Shown here piece after piece: positions 1 to 12,061 of a DNA stretch of 64,000 nt; positions within the stretch are counted from its first letter, which is position 1, and each line of letters begins with the position of its first letter. Source of the DNA: Adiantum capillus-veneris. Taxonomy: Eukaryota > Streptophyta > Polypodiopsida > Polypodiales > Pteridaceae. The stretch covers positions 17,686,077-17,750,076 of the forward strand of contig CM043946.1 of the NCBI GenBank assembly GCA_014529385.2. Direction: 5' to 3'. The notes beneath the pieces were generated by a model. That model saw nothing but the letters and a program-made list of their open reading frames with translations, made no database searches and was not told the DNA's origin. The position numbers were made by a program, and so were the translations under genes.

Positions 1-178
1 TAAGACCATAGCTCTCGACGGTGATGCCCCGTTAACTGCACAAAGGCAGGCGCACTGCAAGGCTGAAAAATCCCTATTCTACTTACTCACAGGCAATTAA
101 TAATACCAACCATTTGTAGCTAGCTTGAGGACCTCCCTTCTTGAGCAAGAAAAGAGAAACCTTGAGCTCTGATACCAA
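1..178 (-). mobile_element. Chromovirus leader and primer-binding site (5' internal edge)
   Basis: This segment matches 42253-42430, the untranslated leader of the full-length chromovirus at 35125-44022, base for base as far as I can see. Read on the minus strand, the initiator-tRNA-Met primer-binding site TGGTATCAGAGCTC lies at 164-177, one base inside the LTR at 179. The gag start and the rest of this element lie outside the window to the left. Confidence 0.9.
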
Positions 179-1767
179 TGTAACATTTAATGGCCTAAAA
201 TCTTATTGTAGCGGAAATTAGCATGAACATAGTGGGCATTTCATTAGAATAGATTCCTAATGAGAATTACAAGAGTGCTTGGGTGGAGAGAGCAACAAAA
301 AGCATAACACCTAGTTAGATAGCATCGACAATACTTTCAAAAGAGAGAGCAATTAAGCTATTGACAACAGTTGAGGACCGGATTTGCATGGAGCCGGTCC
401 CCCTCCAAAAGGCTTTGTATTATGGTTTCTCCCATCAAGAGAGACATTGTACAATACAATTCTTTGTGTTCCTTCAAGACTAGCTAGTGCAATGAAGATG
501 GAAGCTTCATACACCAAGCAAAACACTTAATCAAACACAACTTGAATTATCCCCGTTCTCAGACCCAAGACCTCACACACCTTCGAAGATGGTGAGAGCT
601 AGCAGGGTATGAGAGTAGATTGAGAGGAAAAAGAAGTATCTTACGAGAAAGAAGTACATCTCCTCACATAATCACTCATATTAGCATAGCTTAGCTTAGT
701 AATTAGCTTGGTAGAGAAGATGAGCATGCATTGAGCTTGGCTCTTGGTTGGATTTGCATCCACATGCCAAGAGAGTGTTGATGTAGGCTTCTATCTCACA
801 AGCTTGGAGTAGGTGATGAGCTCTCCATTAAAGCTTGGGAGGAGATAGAGTATTTTCCCTTCACACATGGTCAAGTGTGAGAGTGTGTGTGTCAATGCCA
901 AGCAAAAATCAGCCCCCCCTCTCTCTTGGGCGAGCCCTAGCTGCTAAGTTAGTCTGGCTTTTGCCTCATTGGACCTCCCCAGGTCAAGCCAATAGGGATT
1001 AAGCAGCATAAGTGATAGCCTTCTGACATGTGTCCCCCTTTCCCCTTTTGTGAGAGCTTTAGATAATTAAATAATTAAACTAAACTCTCATTGGACCCCT
1101 TTGCCTCCTGGCCAATAGGAATCAGGCAAGCCATGGGGCTCCTGAATGCTCATTGGACCCCTTGGGAGACTGCCCAATAGTCTTCTAGGACACTTAATTC
1201 TTATTGGTTTCTTTTATTAAATGTTTTTAAATTAATTAAACTAGATTTACTCTAGCTTAATTCTCATTGGTCCACTTCAAGGGTCTTCCAATAGGAATTG
1301 GGCACACCTTGTGGGCATCTGGCCTAGGGAGCTGACATGTGTCCCTCATTCCCTTTGTGTAAAGGGAGCCTGTGTGTGTGTGTGTGTGGCTTTCTCTCTC
1401 ATCCCCTAGCTTTGGGGCTCGCCCCCTCCCATGTAGGGATGTAGAAAGACTTTTTGGGCACACACTAAGCATCCAATTTTCCCTAAGGTTGACCTTTGGA
1501 CACAACCTTTGAATTTTGGAACCTTAGCATTTTGGAAGTCTTAATGGGCTGAACCTTAGGGTCTTTTTAGCCCATTGTTTCACATGGCTCTTTTGCAGAT
1601 GGCCCCCCCTTTGGATCCCTATTTTCCCTCCTTTGGATCCCTACTGTGGCCGGTCTGCTAACTTAACCAATATTCTAGCTTTTTCTCCCTTGGCACTTCC
1701 CCACATTAAATGATCAGTTTAATATGAGAAAATCATTTAGGAGAATTAGATATTGATTATTATGACA
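179..1767 (-). mobile_element. 5' LTR of a chromovirus running off the left edge
   Basis: The segment starts TGTAACATTT and ends TTATGACA on the plus strand, so on the element's strand it is TG...CA. It matches the LTRs at 35125-36715 and 42431-44022 over its whole length of about 1.59 kb, with few differences. The primer-binding site adjoins its left edge, so this is the 5' LTR of a minus-strand element. The right flank is AGAAT (1768-1772). The matching left target duplication is outside the window, so insertion cannot be confirmed here. Repeated CCAAT-box pairs inside the LTR are described under findings. Confidence 0.93.
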
Positions 1768-3604
<1,837 letters not shown>

Positions 3605-4021
3605 ATGTCTTCCGGCATTGGCAAGGGTTCTTCTTCTTCAACAAGGTCCACAACCATTGTGGAAAATGATCCAAAATCTCCTAAGTGTGGAGATAGAAAC
3701 ACAACCACCCAACCAACGACATCGAAAACCATGATCATGGCGTACTTGGTATCATTGCAAGAGACCGTAAACAAACAAGGCGAAGACTTACGAGCACTTG
3801 CAATGGATAATGGCACACTAAGGGTACTTGTGGTTGAGAATGAGAATCTCAAGAGGACACTTGAGATGCAAACAACACGTTTGATGCAACTTGAAGAGGA
3901 AGTCAAGGAATGTAAATGCTCTCTTGTGGACTTGAATGCTTTGAAGGAGCGGATGAGCAAAGTAGAGCATGACCATGTATTGAAAGAGGAGAAAATTTAC
4001 ACTATGAGCCGGGATGTATGC
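3605..4021 (+). pseudogene. LINE ORF1, N-terminal part (coiled coil)
   Basis: 139 codons from the ATG at 3605. Residues 1-35 are Ser/Thr-rich. About residues 40-130 form heptad-rich sequence typical of a coiled coil (for example VENENLKRTLEMQ and RLMQLEEEVKE). This suits an ORF1 protein that trimerises and coats LINE RNA. The frame runs exactly to the copia insertion at 4022. The codon TGC at 4019-4021 is part of the duplicated target TATGC, and translation would continue in the same frame at 11522. No stop lies inside this part. Confidence 0.82.
4017..4021. repeat. Target-site duplication TATGC (left), copia
   Basis: TATGC at 4017-4021 matches TATGC at 11517-11521 exactly, directly bordering the TG...CA ends of the copia LTRs. 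Confidence 0.95.
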
Positions 4022-4213
4022 TGAAGGAGTACGAGCGGAAGTGCGACGCGAGAGAGAGTACGAGAAGAAGAGCACGACGATATGGTGAACTCGCTCTACT
4101 GTAATGTGTAGAGCATAGTGAGTTCTTATTAGGTTTTAACAAAAGAATATGTGTACATACCTGGCGGCCCGCCCACTTACCTAGGCGACCACATTGGGCT
4201 TTATACCCCAACA
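4022..4213 (-). mobile_element. 3' LTR of copia element
   Basis: 192 bases, TGAAGGAGTACG...CCCCAACA on the plus strand, the same length as its partner at 11325-11516. On the element's strand it begins TGTTGGGGTATA, as do the LTRs of the short copia at 22099. The purine-rich tract AAGTGGGAGGT (minus strand, 4214-4224) adjoins it. Confidence 0.95.
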
Positions 4214-4302
4214 ACCTCCCACTTAAAGTCCAATGTGGTACTTTAAGTGTGAGAGAAGCTACTATACAAGCTAATATACAAGAGATGTAGAGAAGTGATG
4301 TA

Positions 4303-5310
4303 CTACCCTACACCTAACTGCTTGCGAAAATGCGCAAAGCTCTCTGAGGGAAGTCCTTTTGTAAGTAGATCAGCAGGATTTTCTATGGTGTGAACTTTGA
4401 CAAGCTGAAGTTGCTTATCCTCGAGCATTTCCCTGATGAAATGATACTTCACATCCACATGCTTTGTCTTTGAGTGATAAACTGGATTGCGAGCCAATTG
4501 TATAGCACTTTGACTATCACAATATAACACAGGCATCTCTTCTTTGATTCCCAAATCTGTTACTAGTCGATTAAGCCAAATTGATTCTTTGCATGCCTCT
4601 GATGCTGCAACATATTCAGCCTCTATAGTAGACTGAGTAACACAATCTTGTAATCTAGAACGCCATGATATTGCTCCACCAGCCAATGTAAATACATACC
4701 CTGACATAGACCATCGGTTGTCTAAGTCACCTGCATAATCTGAGTGTGTAAAACCCTTTACACTTAGCTCCTGACTCCCATAGCATATACGCATACTCTT
4801 TGTAGCTTTCAGGTATGTCAATATTCCTTTCACTGCCTCCCAATGTTTCTTGCTTGGGTTTGACATGTATCGACTTACTACTCCCACTGCAAATGCAATG
4901 TCTGGGCGAGTAGCAATCATTGCATACATCAAACTACCCACTGCAGACGCATATGGAATCTTATCCATTTCAGCCTTTTCTTTCTCAGACACAGGACAAT
5001 CTTGTTTGCTAAGTTTCACATATGGTGGCAATGGAACATTCAGTGCCTTTCCCTTCTCCATATTGAAACGTTGCAAAACCTTGTCAATATACTCTGTTTG
5101 AGATAACCAAATCAACTTCTTTGATCTGTCTCTCTCAATGCGCATACCAAGTATATGACTTGCCTCACCCATGTCTTTCATGTCAAACGATTTTGCCATC
5201 TTTGACTTTAAAGCTGAAATTTCTTCCAAGTGCTTGCCAGCAATCAACATGTCATCCACATACAAAATAAGGATCAACCAACTACCATCCTTATCCTTCT
5301 TTGTATATAG
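4303..5310 (-). pseudogene. Copia reverse transcriptase (C-terminal part) and RNase H
   Basis: The sense frame runs from 5310 down to the stop at 4303. It contains the RT catalytic motif ILYVDDMLIAG near its start, the connection region (SAVGSLMYAMIATRPD) and a complete copia RNase H (SDYAGD...IEAEYVAASEA...HVDVKYHFIRE), ending at KQLGVG. It is separated from the upstream RT part by one TGA codon (5311-5313) in the same frame, at a position where copia proteins usually have Cys in the motif HCLYTK. The start is therefore not a real initiation site; this is the distal part of a single polyprotein. Confidence 0.92.
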
Positions 5311-5313
5311 TCA

Positions 5314-5820
5314 GTGATCGAACTCACTACGTTTGTAGCCTTGAGAAAGCATAAACTTGTGGAATTTATGGTACCATGCCCTCGGTGATTGTTTTAAGCC
5401 ATAAAGACTCTTTAACAACTGGCATACCCAATCTTCCTTGCCTTTCTCAACAAACCCTTCTGGCTGTTGCATGTAAATTTCCACATCTAAATCACCATGC
5501 AAGAACGCTGTCTTGACATCCATTTGGTGCAACACCAAATCTAATATGGCAACCAATGCAAGAAAGCATCTCAATGTAGTCATCTTGACCACCGGAGAGA
5601 AGACTTCATCAAAGTCAATGCCTTGTTCTTGCTTAAAGCCCTTGGCAACAAGCCTTGCTTTGTACTTTGGCTGACTATCATGAGCGGTGATCTTATACCT
5701 GTAAACCCATTTACAAGGTAGAGCCTTTTTGCCCAGTGGTAATTTAACTAGCTTCCATGTCTTGTTTTTATGCAGAGCTGTCATCTCTGACTGCATGGCC
5801 AATTGCCAATTGCCTTTTTG
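5314..5820 (-). pseudogene. Copia reverse transcriptase, N-terminal part
   Basis: This piece encodes the standard start of copia RT: WKLVKLP, KWVYRYKI, ARLVAKGFKQ, then DEVFSPVVKMTTLR, QMDVKTAFLHGDL (first catalytic Asp) and LLKSLYGLKQSPRAW. It ends at the TGA at 5311. Its upstream end is disturbed by the 89-base tandem duplication, which shifts the frame, so the link to integrase is lost. Confidence 0.9.
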
Positions 5821-5904
5821 CCCTGTGGTAATTTAACTAGCTTCCATGTCTTGTTTTTATGCAGAGCTGTCATCTCTGACTGCATGGCCAATTGCCAATT
5901 CCCG
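5727..5904 (-). repeat. 89-base tandem duplication in copia RT
   Basis: The block starting TTTTTGCCC at 5727 recurs 89 bases later from about 5816, including AACTAGCTTCCATGTC and GCATGGCCAATTGCC. The two copies differ at about one site. A unit of 89 is not a multiple of three, so the duplication shifts the polyprotein frame and yields a dead-end copy (KKAIGNWPCSQR, then stop). Confidence 0.9.
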
Positions 5905-5971
5905 GAGTCCTTCATTTGCACTGCTTCCTTGTAACATGAAGGCTCATTGCAATCAGTCAACATGACATAGT

Positions 5972-7615
5972 TCATAGATGGAACAAACCTATCAGGAGGT
6001 CGCGTGACACGTCAAGATCTACGCACAATAGGTGGATCAGGCTCAGCCACAACCTTTGGTTCCACTCTATCATGTCCTTGCTCCTCTTGAGCCCTGACAT
6101 TTTTTCTTGCACGTGCAGGTCCATCTTCTTGGAAGACAACTCTTCTAATCTCCTCAACCCTCTCTGGTGAACATCATTGCTGCAGACAACCTTTCTGGAT
6201 TCGGGATCCCAAAGTCTGTACCCCATCTCACCAGAATTACCATAGCCTAGAAAGATGCACTTTCTACTCTTTGGCTCAAGTTTGTTCCTAAATTCCTTTG
6301 GAACGTGAGTATATGCCTCACAGCCAAAGACTCTGAGATGCTTGTATGAGGGTATTTTGCCTGACCATACCATCTTTGGCACTGAATCCTTCTGTAAAAC
6401 CTTGCTAGGAGATCTATTTACAAGATGAACAGCTATTGATACAACTTCAGCCCAAAACCTATTTGGCAGCTGTGCATTAGACAACATACTTCTGACCTTC
6501 TCTTGTATGGTCCTATTCATCCTCTCAGCAACACCATTTTGAGGAGGATTGTAAGGAGCAATAAGTTCACGTTTTATACCTTTTGACTCACAAAAGTCCT
6601 GAAAGGCCTTTGAAACATACTCTCCACCATTGTCAGTGCGTAAGAATTTAAGCTTCTTGCCACTCTGATTCTCCACAAGTGTCACAAACATTTTGAAAAC
6701 ACTAAACGCTTCATCCTTGTGCTTGAGAAAGTAAACCCATACTTTCCTCGAGTAATCATCTATAAATGTCATAAAGTAAGAAGCTCCCCCTAGAGATAGG
6801 TTAGGCATAGGTCCACACAAATCACTATGAACAAGTGCCAACTGTGTATCTCTTCTACTGCTTCTAGGCTTATGTGGCTGCTGTGTTTGCTTACCATACA
6901 GACAATGTTCACAGAATTCAAAATCATTAAATGAAAAGCCAGGCAAATAACCAGAACGAGATAAGATTTCCATTCCCTTCTTGGACATATGTCCTAACCG
7001 GCTATGCCACAAAAAAACGTTCGGCTGCTCGGTTACATTGATTACATTTTTAGAGACATTTGATACATAAATCATGTAAAGTCCTCCAGACTTTACTCCA
7101 TGTGCTACTGTCATAGAACCCTTGGATATCTTCCACATGTTCTGTCCAAAAGTGGTGACGTAGCCAGCATCATCAAGTAAACCTGTGATGATCAAGCTCT
7201 TTGTAATTGCGGGAACATGTCTCACATTCTTCAGCGTGAAAGAAGAGCCATTCTGAAACTTCAATTGAACATCTCCAACACCTAAGATCTCACATGTTTG
7301 CCCATTGCCTAGCCGAACATGATCTTTAGTGGTCACATAAGAAGTAAACCACTCCTTGTTTGGAGACACATGAAGTGATGCCCCTGAGTCTATAATCCAG
7401 TCACTCAGTGCATTTCCATCAGATGCTGTAAGAAGAGCTGAGTCCATTGTATTCTTCAAGAAGTAGATGTCTCCTGACACTAGACTGTCATCCTCTGCAA
7501 CAGTGTTAGTAACATTTATTTCTTGAATCTTCACTGAGGACTTGTTCTTCTCACCATGGTCTTTAGCTTTCTCTTTGCCTTTTTCTGCTTTCCATTCTCT
7601 GCAGTCTCTTTTCAT
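5972..7615 (-). pseudogene. Copia knuckle end, protease and integrase
   Basis: About 547 codons. In sense order: the end of the CCHC knuckle (MKRDC), protease active-site motif WIIDSGASLH, pre-integrase zinc motif (HSRLGHM...CEHCLYGK), and the integrase core with its DDE residues in HSDLCGP, RTDNGGEY and NGVAERMN, then the GKIPSYKHLRVFGCEAY region. The frame degenerates after KVVCSNDV (about 6180), where related proteins continue into the integrase-RT linker, so a frameshift lies there. It starts inside the second copy of the 530-base duplication and has no start codon of its own. Confidence 0.92.
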
Positions 7616-8262
7616 GTGACCCTTCTTGCCACAATGGTAGCATTCTATGTCACTCTTGCCTTTAGCACTGCGGGACTTGCTACAAGACTGATTCCTCTTT
7701 CCACCTTTTTACTTTTCTTTGGTCCTTCCCCTGTAATTGCGGGAACATGTCTCACATTCTTCAGCGTGAAAGAAGAGCCATTCTGAAACTTCAATTGAAC
7801 ATCTCCAACACCTAAGATCTCACATGTTTGCCCATTGCCTAGCCGAACATGATCTTTAGTGGTCACATAAGAAGTAAACCACTCCTTGTTTGGAGACACA
7901 TGAAGTGATGCCCCTGAGTCTATAATCCAGTCACTTAGTGCATTTCCATCAGATGCTGTAAGAAGAGCTGAGTCCATTGTATTCTTCAAGAAGTAGATGT
8001 CTCCTGACACTAGACTGTCATCCTCTGCAACAGTGTTAGTAACATTTATTTCTTGAATCTTCACTGAGGACTTGTTCTTCTCACCATGGTCTTCAGCTTT
8101 CTCTTTGCCTTTTTCTGCTTTCCATTCTCTGCAGTCTCTTTTCATGTGACCCTTCTTGCCACAATGGTAGAATTCTATGTCACTCTTGCCTTTAGCACTG
8201 CGGGACTTGCTACGAGACTGATTCCTCTTTCCACCTTTGTACTTTTCTTTGGTCCTTCCCCT
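7203..8262 (-). repeat. 530-base tandem duplication of knuckle and protease region
   Basis: 7203-7732 and 7733-8262 are direct, adjacent copies with about five differences. Each contains the CCHC knuckle and the DSG protease motif. At the junction the upstream polyprotein runs from the protease back into the gag end in the wrong frame (GEGPKKSKKV...) and stops, so gag is uncoupled from integrase. Confidence 0.95.
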
Positions 8263-8874
8263 GACAACTAAGGCTATTCCTTTGCCTTTGTCCATTGTCT
8301 TGCTATTGGTTTCTTCAGTAAGCAAACTTCCTTCTACACCTGCTATGTTCAAACTATCTGGAGGTGCATAATTACTCAAAGCTGTGCGAAAAGTGTCCCA
8401 ACTTTCCGGCAATGTGATCAACAGGAACATAGCTCTAACAGGTTCATCAAACTTGACACCTTGAGCTGACAACTGACTGTAGATTGTGTTGAATTCATTC
8501 AAATGATTGGACATAGGTGTCCCTTCTTTCATCTTCAAGTCAACAAGCTTCTTAAGCCAGTATACCTGTGAAGCTGCACTCTGCTTCTCATAAAGATCAC
8601 TCAGCTTTAAACATGCTTGATAAGCCGACATCTCGTCTGCTACATTGAAGTAAACGCTTTCTGCCAAAGTCAGCATAATGGTAGAAAGTGCCAATTCATC
8701 CATTTCGCTCCATTCATCTTTTTCCATATCTTCTGGTTTTATCCATTTGAGCTTTATAGGTTTTATCTGCTTCTTTTGTACCAACACGTGCCAAATCTGC
8801 TTCTTCCACAATGGGAAATTGGTTCCATCCAGCTTCTTGATATTGTAAAGAGCAGTGTCGTGTGATCCAGCCAT
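7645..8874 (-). pseudogene. Copia gag with knuckle and first protease copy
   Basis: 409 codons from the ATG at 8872-8874 (MAGSHDTALYNIKKLDG). The gag core follows the copia pattern: FPLWKKQIWHVL, WSEMDELALSTIMLTLAESV, then LYEKQSAASQVYWLKKLVDL and MKEGTPMSNHLNEFN. A basic linker, CCHC knuckle (CGKKGHMKRDC) and protease motif follow. The last 28 residues are read out of frame across the duplication junction. Gag itself appears intact and would form the particle shell. Confidence 0.92.
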
Positions 8875-10950
8875 AGCTACGCTTCACAGTAGTTTACTTT
8901 CCTAGGAAAAATTCGGTAGAGTTTTCCCTGTAAACTGACCTCTGAACCAATATCAACTTGTCAAATGAACCAAGAAAGCTTCAGATTCTGCAGAAATTTT
9001 GGCAGAGTCTCCTTTGTAAAATGGCTCTGGTGTACTAAAAACAGACCAAAAAACAACTAAAAAACACTGTCTGTCTGACACTGTAAGCTGCGGGTAAACC
9101 TGTCCTGCACCTGTACTGTCTCTCACTGTCCTGTCACTGTCCTATAAGCATAGACTGCGACAATGCCTCAACGGCAGTAAAGCAAAGATGCAATCCCAAC
9201 TGTCTAACTCACAGTGAATACATCCTAGCTGCCTATCTAAGGGTGCTCGAGGGATCGCTCCAAGACCTGTATCACCGAAAGGATCTCAACATTCGAGAAT
9301 CCCCCAGCTCAATAAAACCTCACTCGACCCTCAACAAAGGCTGCAGTAAATCTGATAGTACATACACTTCCCACAAAGTCATACATCCACAAATTTCCCA
9401 CTGTCTGCTGTAACCGCTGCGGCGGTTGTTTGCTGCGTGACTCACAGCCAGCAAACCCTCAACAGACATACATCATCTCTGACAATACATCCCATGTGGA
9501 AGTACCTGCAATGTCAGGATGAAATCTGGAATATCAAGCAGCAAACACAAGCTACCTGATGAACTAGTGGATGTCGCCTACAGTCTGTGTGTAGATGCGC
9601 CCGTGTCGTATGTGACACGCCATTGTCTTTCTATTGGTTTCTTCAGTAAGCAGACTTCCTTCTACACCTGCTATGTTCAAACCATCTGGAGGTGCAGAAT
9701 TACTCAAAGCTATGCAAAAAGTGTCCCAACTTTCCGGCAATGTGATCAACAGGAACATAGCTCTAACAGGTTCATCAAACTTGACACCTTGAGCTGACAA
9801 CTGACTATAGATTGTGTTGAATTCATTCAGATGATTGGACATAGGTGTCCCTTCTTTCATCTTCAAGTCAACAAGCTTCTTAAGCCAGTATATTTGTGAA
9901 GCTGCACTCTGCTTCTCATAAAGATCACTCAGCTTTAACCATGCTTGATAAGCCAACATCTCGTCTGCTACATTGAAGTAAACGCTTTCTGCCAAAGTCA
10001 GCATAATGGTAGAAAGTGCCAATTCATCCATTTCGCTCCATTCATCTTCGTCCATATCTTCTGGTTTTATCCCCTTGAGCTTTATAGGTTTTATCTGCTT
10101 CTTTTGTACCAACATGTGCCAAATCTGCTTCTTCCACAATGGGAAATTGGTTCCATCCAGCTTCTTGATATTGTAAAGAGCAGTGTCCTATGATCCAGCC
10201 ATAGCTACGCTTCACAATGGTTTACTTTCCTGGGAAAAATTCGGCAAAGTTTCCCCTGTAAACTGACCTCTGAACCAATATCAATCTGTCAAATGAACCA
10301 AGAAAGCTTCAGATTCTGCATAAATTTCGGCAGAGTCTCCTTTGTAAAATAGCTCTGGTGTACTCAAAAACAGACCAAAAAACAGCTCAAAAAACACTAT
10401 CTCTCTGACACTGTAAGCTGCGGGTAAACCTGTCCTGCACCTGTACTGTCTCTGACTGTCCTGTCACTGTCCTGTAAGCATAGACTGCGACAATGCCTCA
10501 ATGGCAGTAAAGCAAAGATGCAATCCCAACTGTCTAACTCACAGTCCATACATCCTAGCTACCTATCTAAGGGTGCTCGAGGGATCGCTCCAAGACCTGT
10601 ATCACCGAAAGGATCTCAACATTCGAGAATCCCCCAACTCAATAAAACCTCACTCGACCCTCAACAAAGGCTGCAGTAAATCTGACAGTACATAGACTTC
10701 CCACAAAGTCATACATCCACAAATTTCCCACTGTATGCTGTAACTGCTGCGGCGGTTGTTTGCTGCGTGACTCACAGCCAGCAAACCCTTAACAGACATA
10801 CATCATCTCTGACAATACATCCCATGTGGAAGTACCTGCAATGTCAGGATGAAATCTGGAATATCAAGCAGCAAACACAAGCTACCTGATGAACTAGTGG
10901 ATGTCGCCTACAGTCTATGTGTAGATGCGTCCGTGTCGTATGTGACACGC
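8293..10950 (-). repeat. 1.33-kb tandem duplication of leader plus gag start
   Basis: 8293-9620 and 9621-10950 are direct adjacent copies (offset about 1328-1330) holding the 5' leader and the first two thirds of gag. They differ at scattered sites (a few per cent). A further 33-base partial repeat of the unit end (GTCCGTGTCGTATGTGACAC) follows at about 10959-10992. The primer-binding site exists once only, at the outer end. Confidence 0.9.
9621..10202 (-). pseudogene. Duplicated copia gag 5' part, dead copy
   Basis: This is the second copy of the first 190 or so gag codons. The ATG (10200-10202) is followed by a TAG as codon 5 (MAGS then stop) where the other copy has CAC, and the 3' end runs into duplicated leader sequence (ACHIRHGRIY...). 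It lies closest to the 5' LTR, so a full transcript would meet this broken gag first. No function is expected. Confidence 0.88.
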
Positions 10951-11308
10951 CTCCAAGAACTGTAGATGCGTCCGTGTCGTATGTGACACGCCGTCCTTCG
11001 ATGTGTAGACAGCCACAAATCAACACTCTGGGAGTGTCGATATCCTCAGCACCTGTAGTCGTAGGCCAAAAACCCCAAATTTGTAGAGTCGGATCTGCAC
11101 CCGTCGAGACCACGCAGTCGAAAATGGCCTGCGTAGACCTTTGTCGAAGCCGAACGGTGGCCAAGATGACCTCAGATCGCAATTCTGACAACACCGAGCC
11201 CTTTGGGCTCGCCCACGAGATTTGGGGCCGTGTCTTCACCTGTCGAATTTAACTCTAATCTGAGTTGGTGACTCTAGCCTCATGCAGTGCTGCCCCGAGC
11301 CTCGATTT
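10203..11308 (-). other. Copia 5' leader (non-coding)
   Basis: About 1.1 kb between the primer-binding site and the first gag start, with no convincing frame on either strand. Bases 10203-10950 are the duplicated part; 10951-11308 is unique apart from the 33-base repeat. Short tandem motifs such as CACTGTCCTGTCACTGTCC occur. Long untranslated leaders are usual for these elements and would hold the packaging signal. Confidence 0.75.
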
Positions 11309-11516
11309 GAGCTCTGATACCAGTTGAAGGAGTACGAGCGGAAGTGCAACGCGAGAGAGAGTGCGAGAAGAAGAGCACGACGATATGGTGAACTCGCTCT
11401 ACTGTAATGTGTAGAGCATAGTGAGTTCTTATTAGGTTTTAACAAAAGAATATGTGTACATACCTGGCGGCCCGCCCACTTACCTGGGCGACCACATTGG
11501 GCTTTATACCCCAACA
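11309..11516 (-). mobile_element. 5' LTR (11325-11516) and primer-binding site of copia
   Basis: The LTR is 192 bases, TGAAGG...CCAACA on the plus strand. Two bases inside it on the minus strand is TGGTATCAGAGCTC (11309-11322), complementary to the 3' end of initiator tRNA-Met. It is flanked on the right by TATGC (11517-11521). Confidence 0.95.
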
Positions 11517-11521
11517 TATGC

Positions 11522-12055
11522 GACATGAAAAATGTATGCACAAACAAGTCTTGGGCTGATGTATGTGGTAGCAATGTGGTTTCTAATTCCTCACTCATGC
11601 AAGCTATGGTTCAAACAAAGAATGTTGAGAATGTGGATGTGGAGGAGTTGAAGGAACGGGAGCAACGTTCCAAGAACATTGTTATTCGTGGAATTCCCGA
11701 AGAGAAGTTAGAGACACCTCCTTCTCTTGCCATTGTTATTGAAGATTTCTTCAAAACCCACTTTGACATGTCCGGAGTTATGGTCTATGGAGCACATAGA
11801 GTTGGGAAGCAAGGAGCTCCTCGCTCGGGAGAACAGCCAATTGTATGCACCATGCCGGATGAGACCAAGCAAAAGATTATCCTTGATAATAGTTGGATCT
11901 ATTTGAGGGATACAAAATGTTTTGTATGTGAAGATCACACTATTAAGCAACAAAATATGCGTCGCAAGGCATATGAGGAAAAGAATAATAAAAACAAGGA
12001 GATCTCTCATGAAGAAAATGTGCCCAAGGAGGAGGCAAGTCTCTCAAGCAAATAG
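11522..12055 (+). pseudogene. LINE ORF1, C-terminal part (RRM-like)
   Basis: 177 codons continuing the frame of 3605-4021 exactly once the copia element is removed. After SWADVCGS comes a charged helix (EELKEREQRSKN) and an RRM-like domain opening with the RNP2-type strand NIVIRGIPE. Next come GVMVYGAHRVGK and a C-terminal lysine/glutamate-rich tail, with a TAG stop at 12053. This matches L1-type ORF1 proteins that bind LINE RNA. With the first part the protein would be about 316 residues. This half has no internal stop, so ORF1 was intact when copia inserted. Confidence 0.85.
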
Positions 12056-12061
12056 GGATGC

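Larger units (their letters stand above)
4022..11516 (-). mobile_element. Ty1/copia retrotransposon with three internal tandem duplications
   Basis: A minus-strand element of 7495 bases with 192-base LTRs at 4022-4213 and 11325-11516, a perfect 5-base target duplication, a tRNA-Met primer site (11309-11322) and a purine-rich tract. The domain order in the sense direction is gag, CCHC knuckle, protease, integrase, RT, RNase H, which defines copia. Three tandem duplications (about 89 bases at 5727, 530 bases at 7203, 1.33 kb at 8293), nonsense codons and frameshifts inactivate it. The two LTRs differ at about three sites by eye, so the insertion is fairly young although the coding part is badly rearranged. 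Confidence 0.95.
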
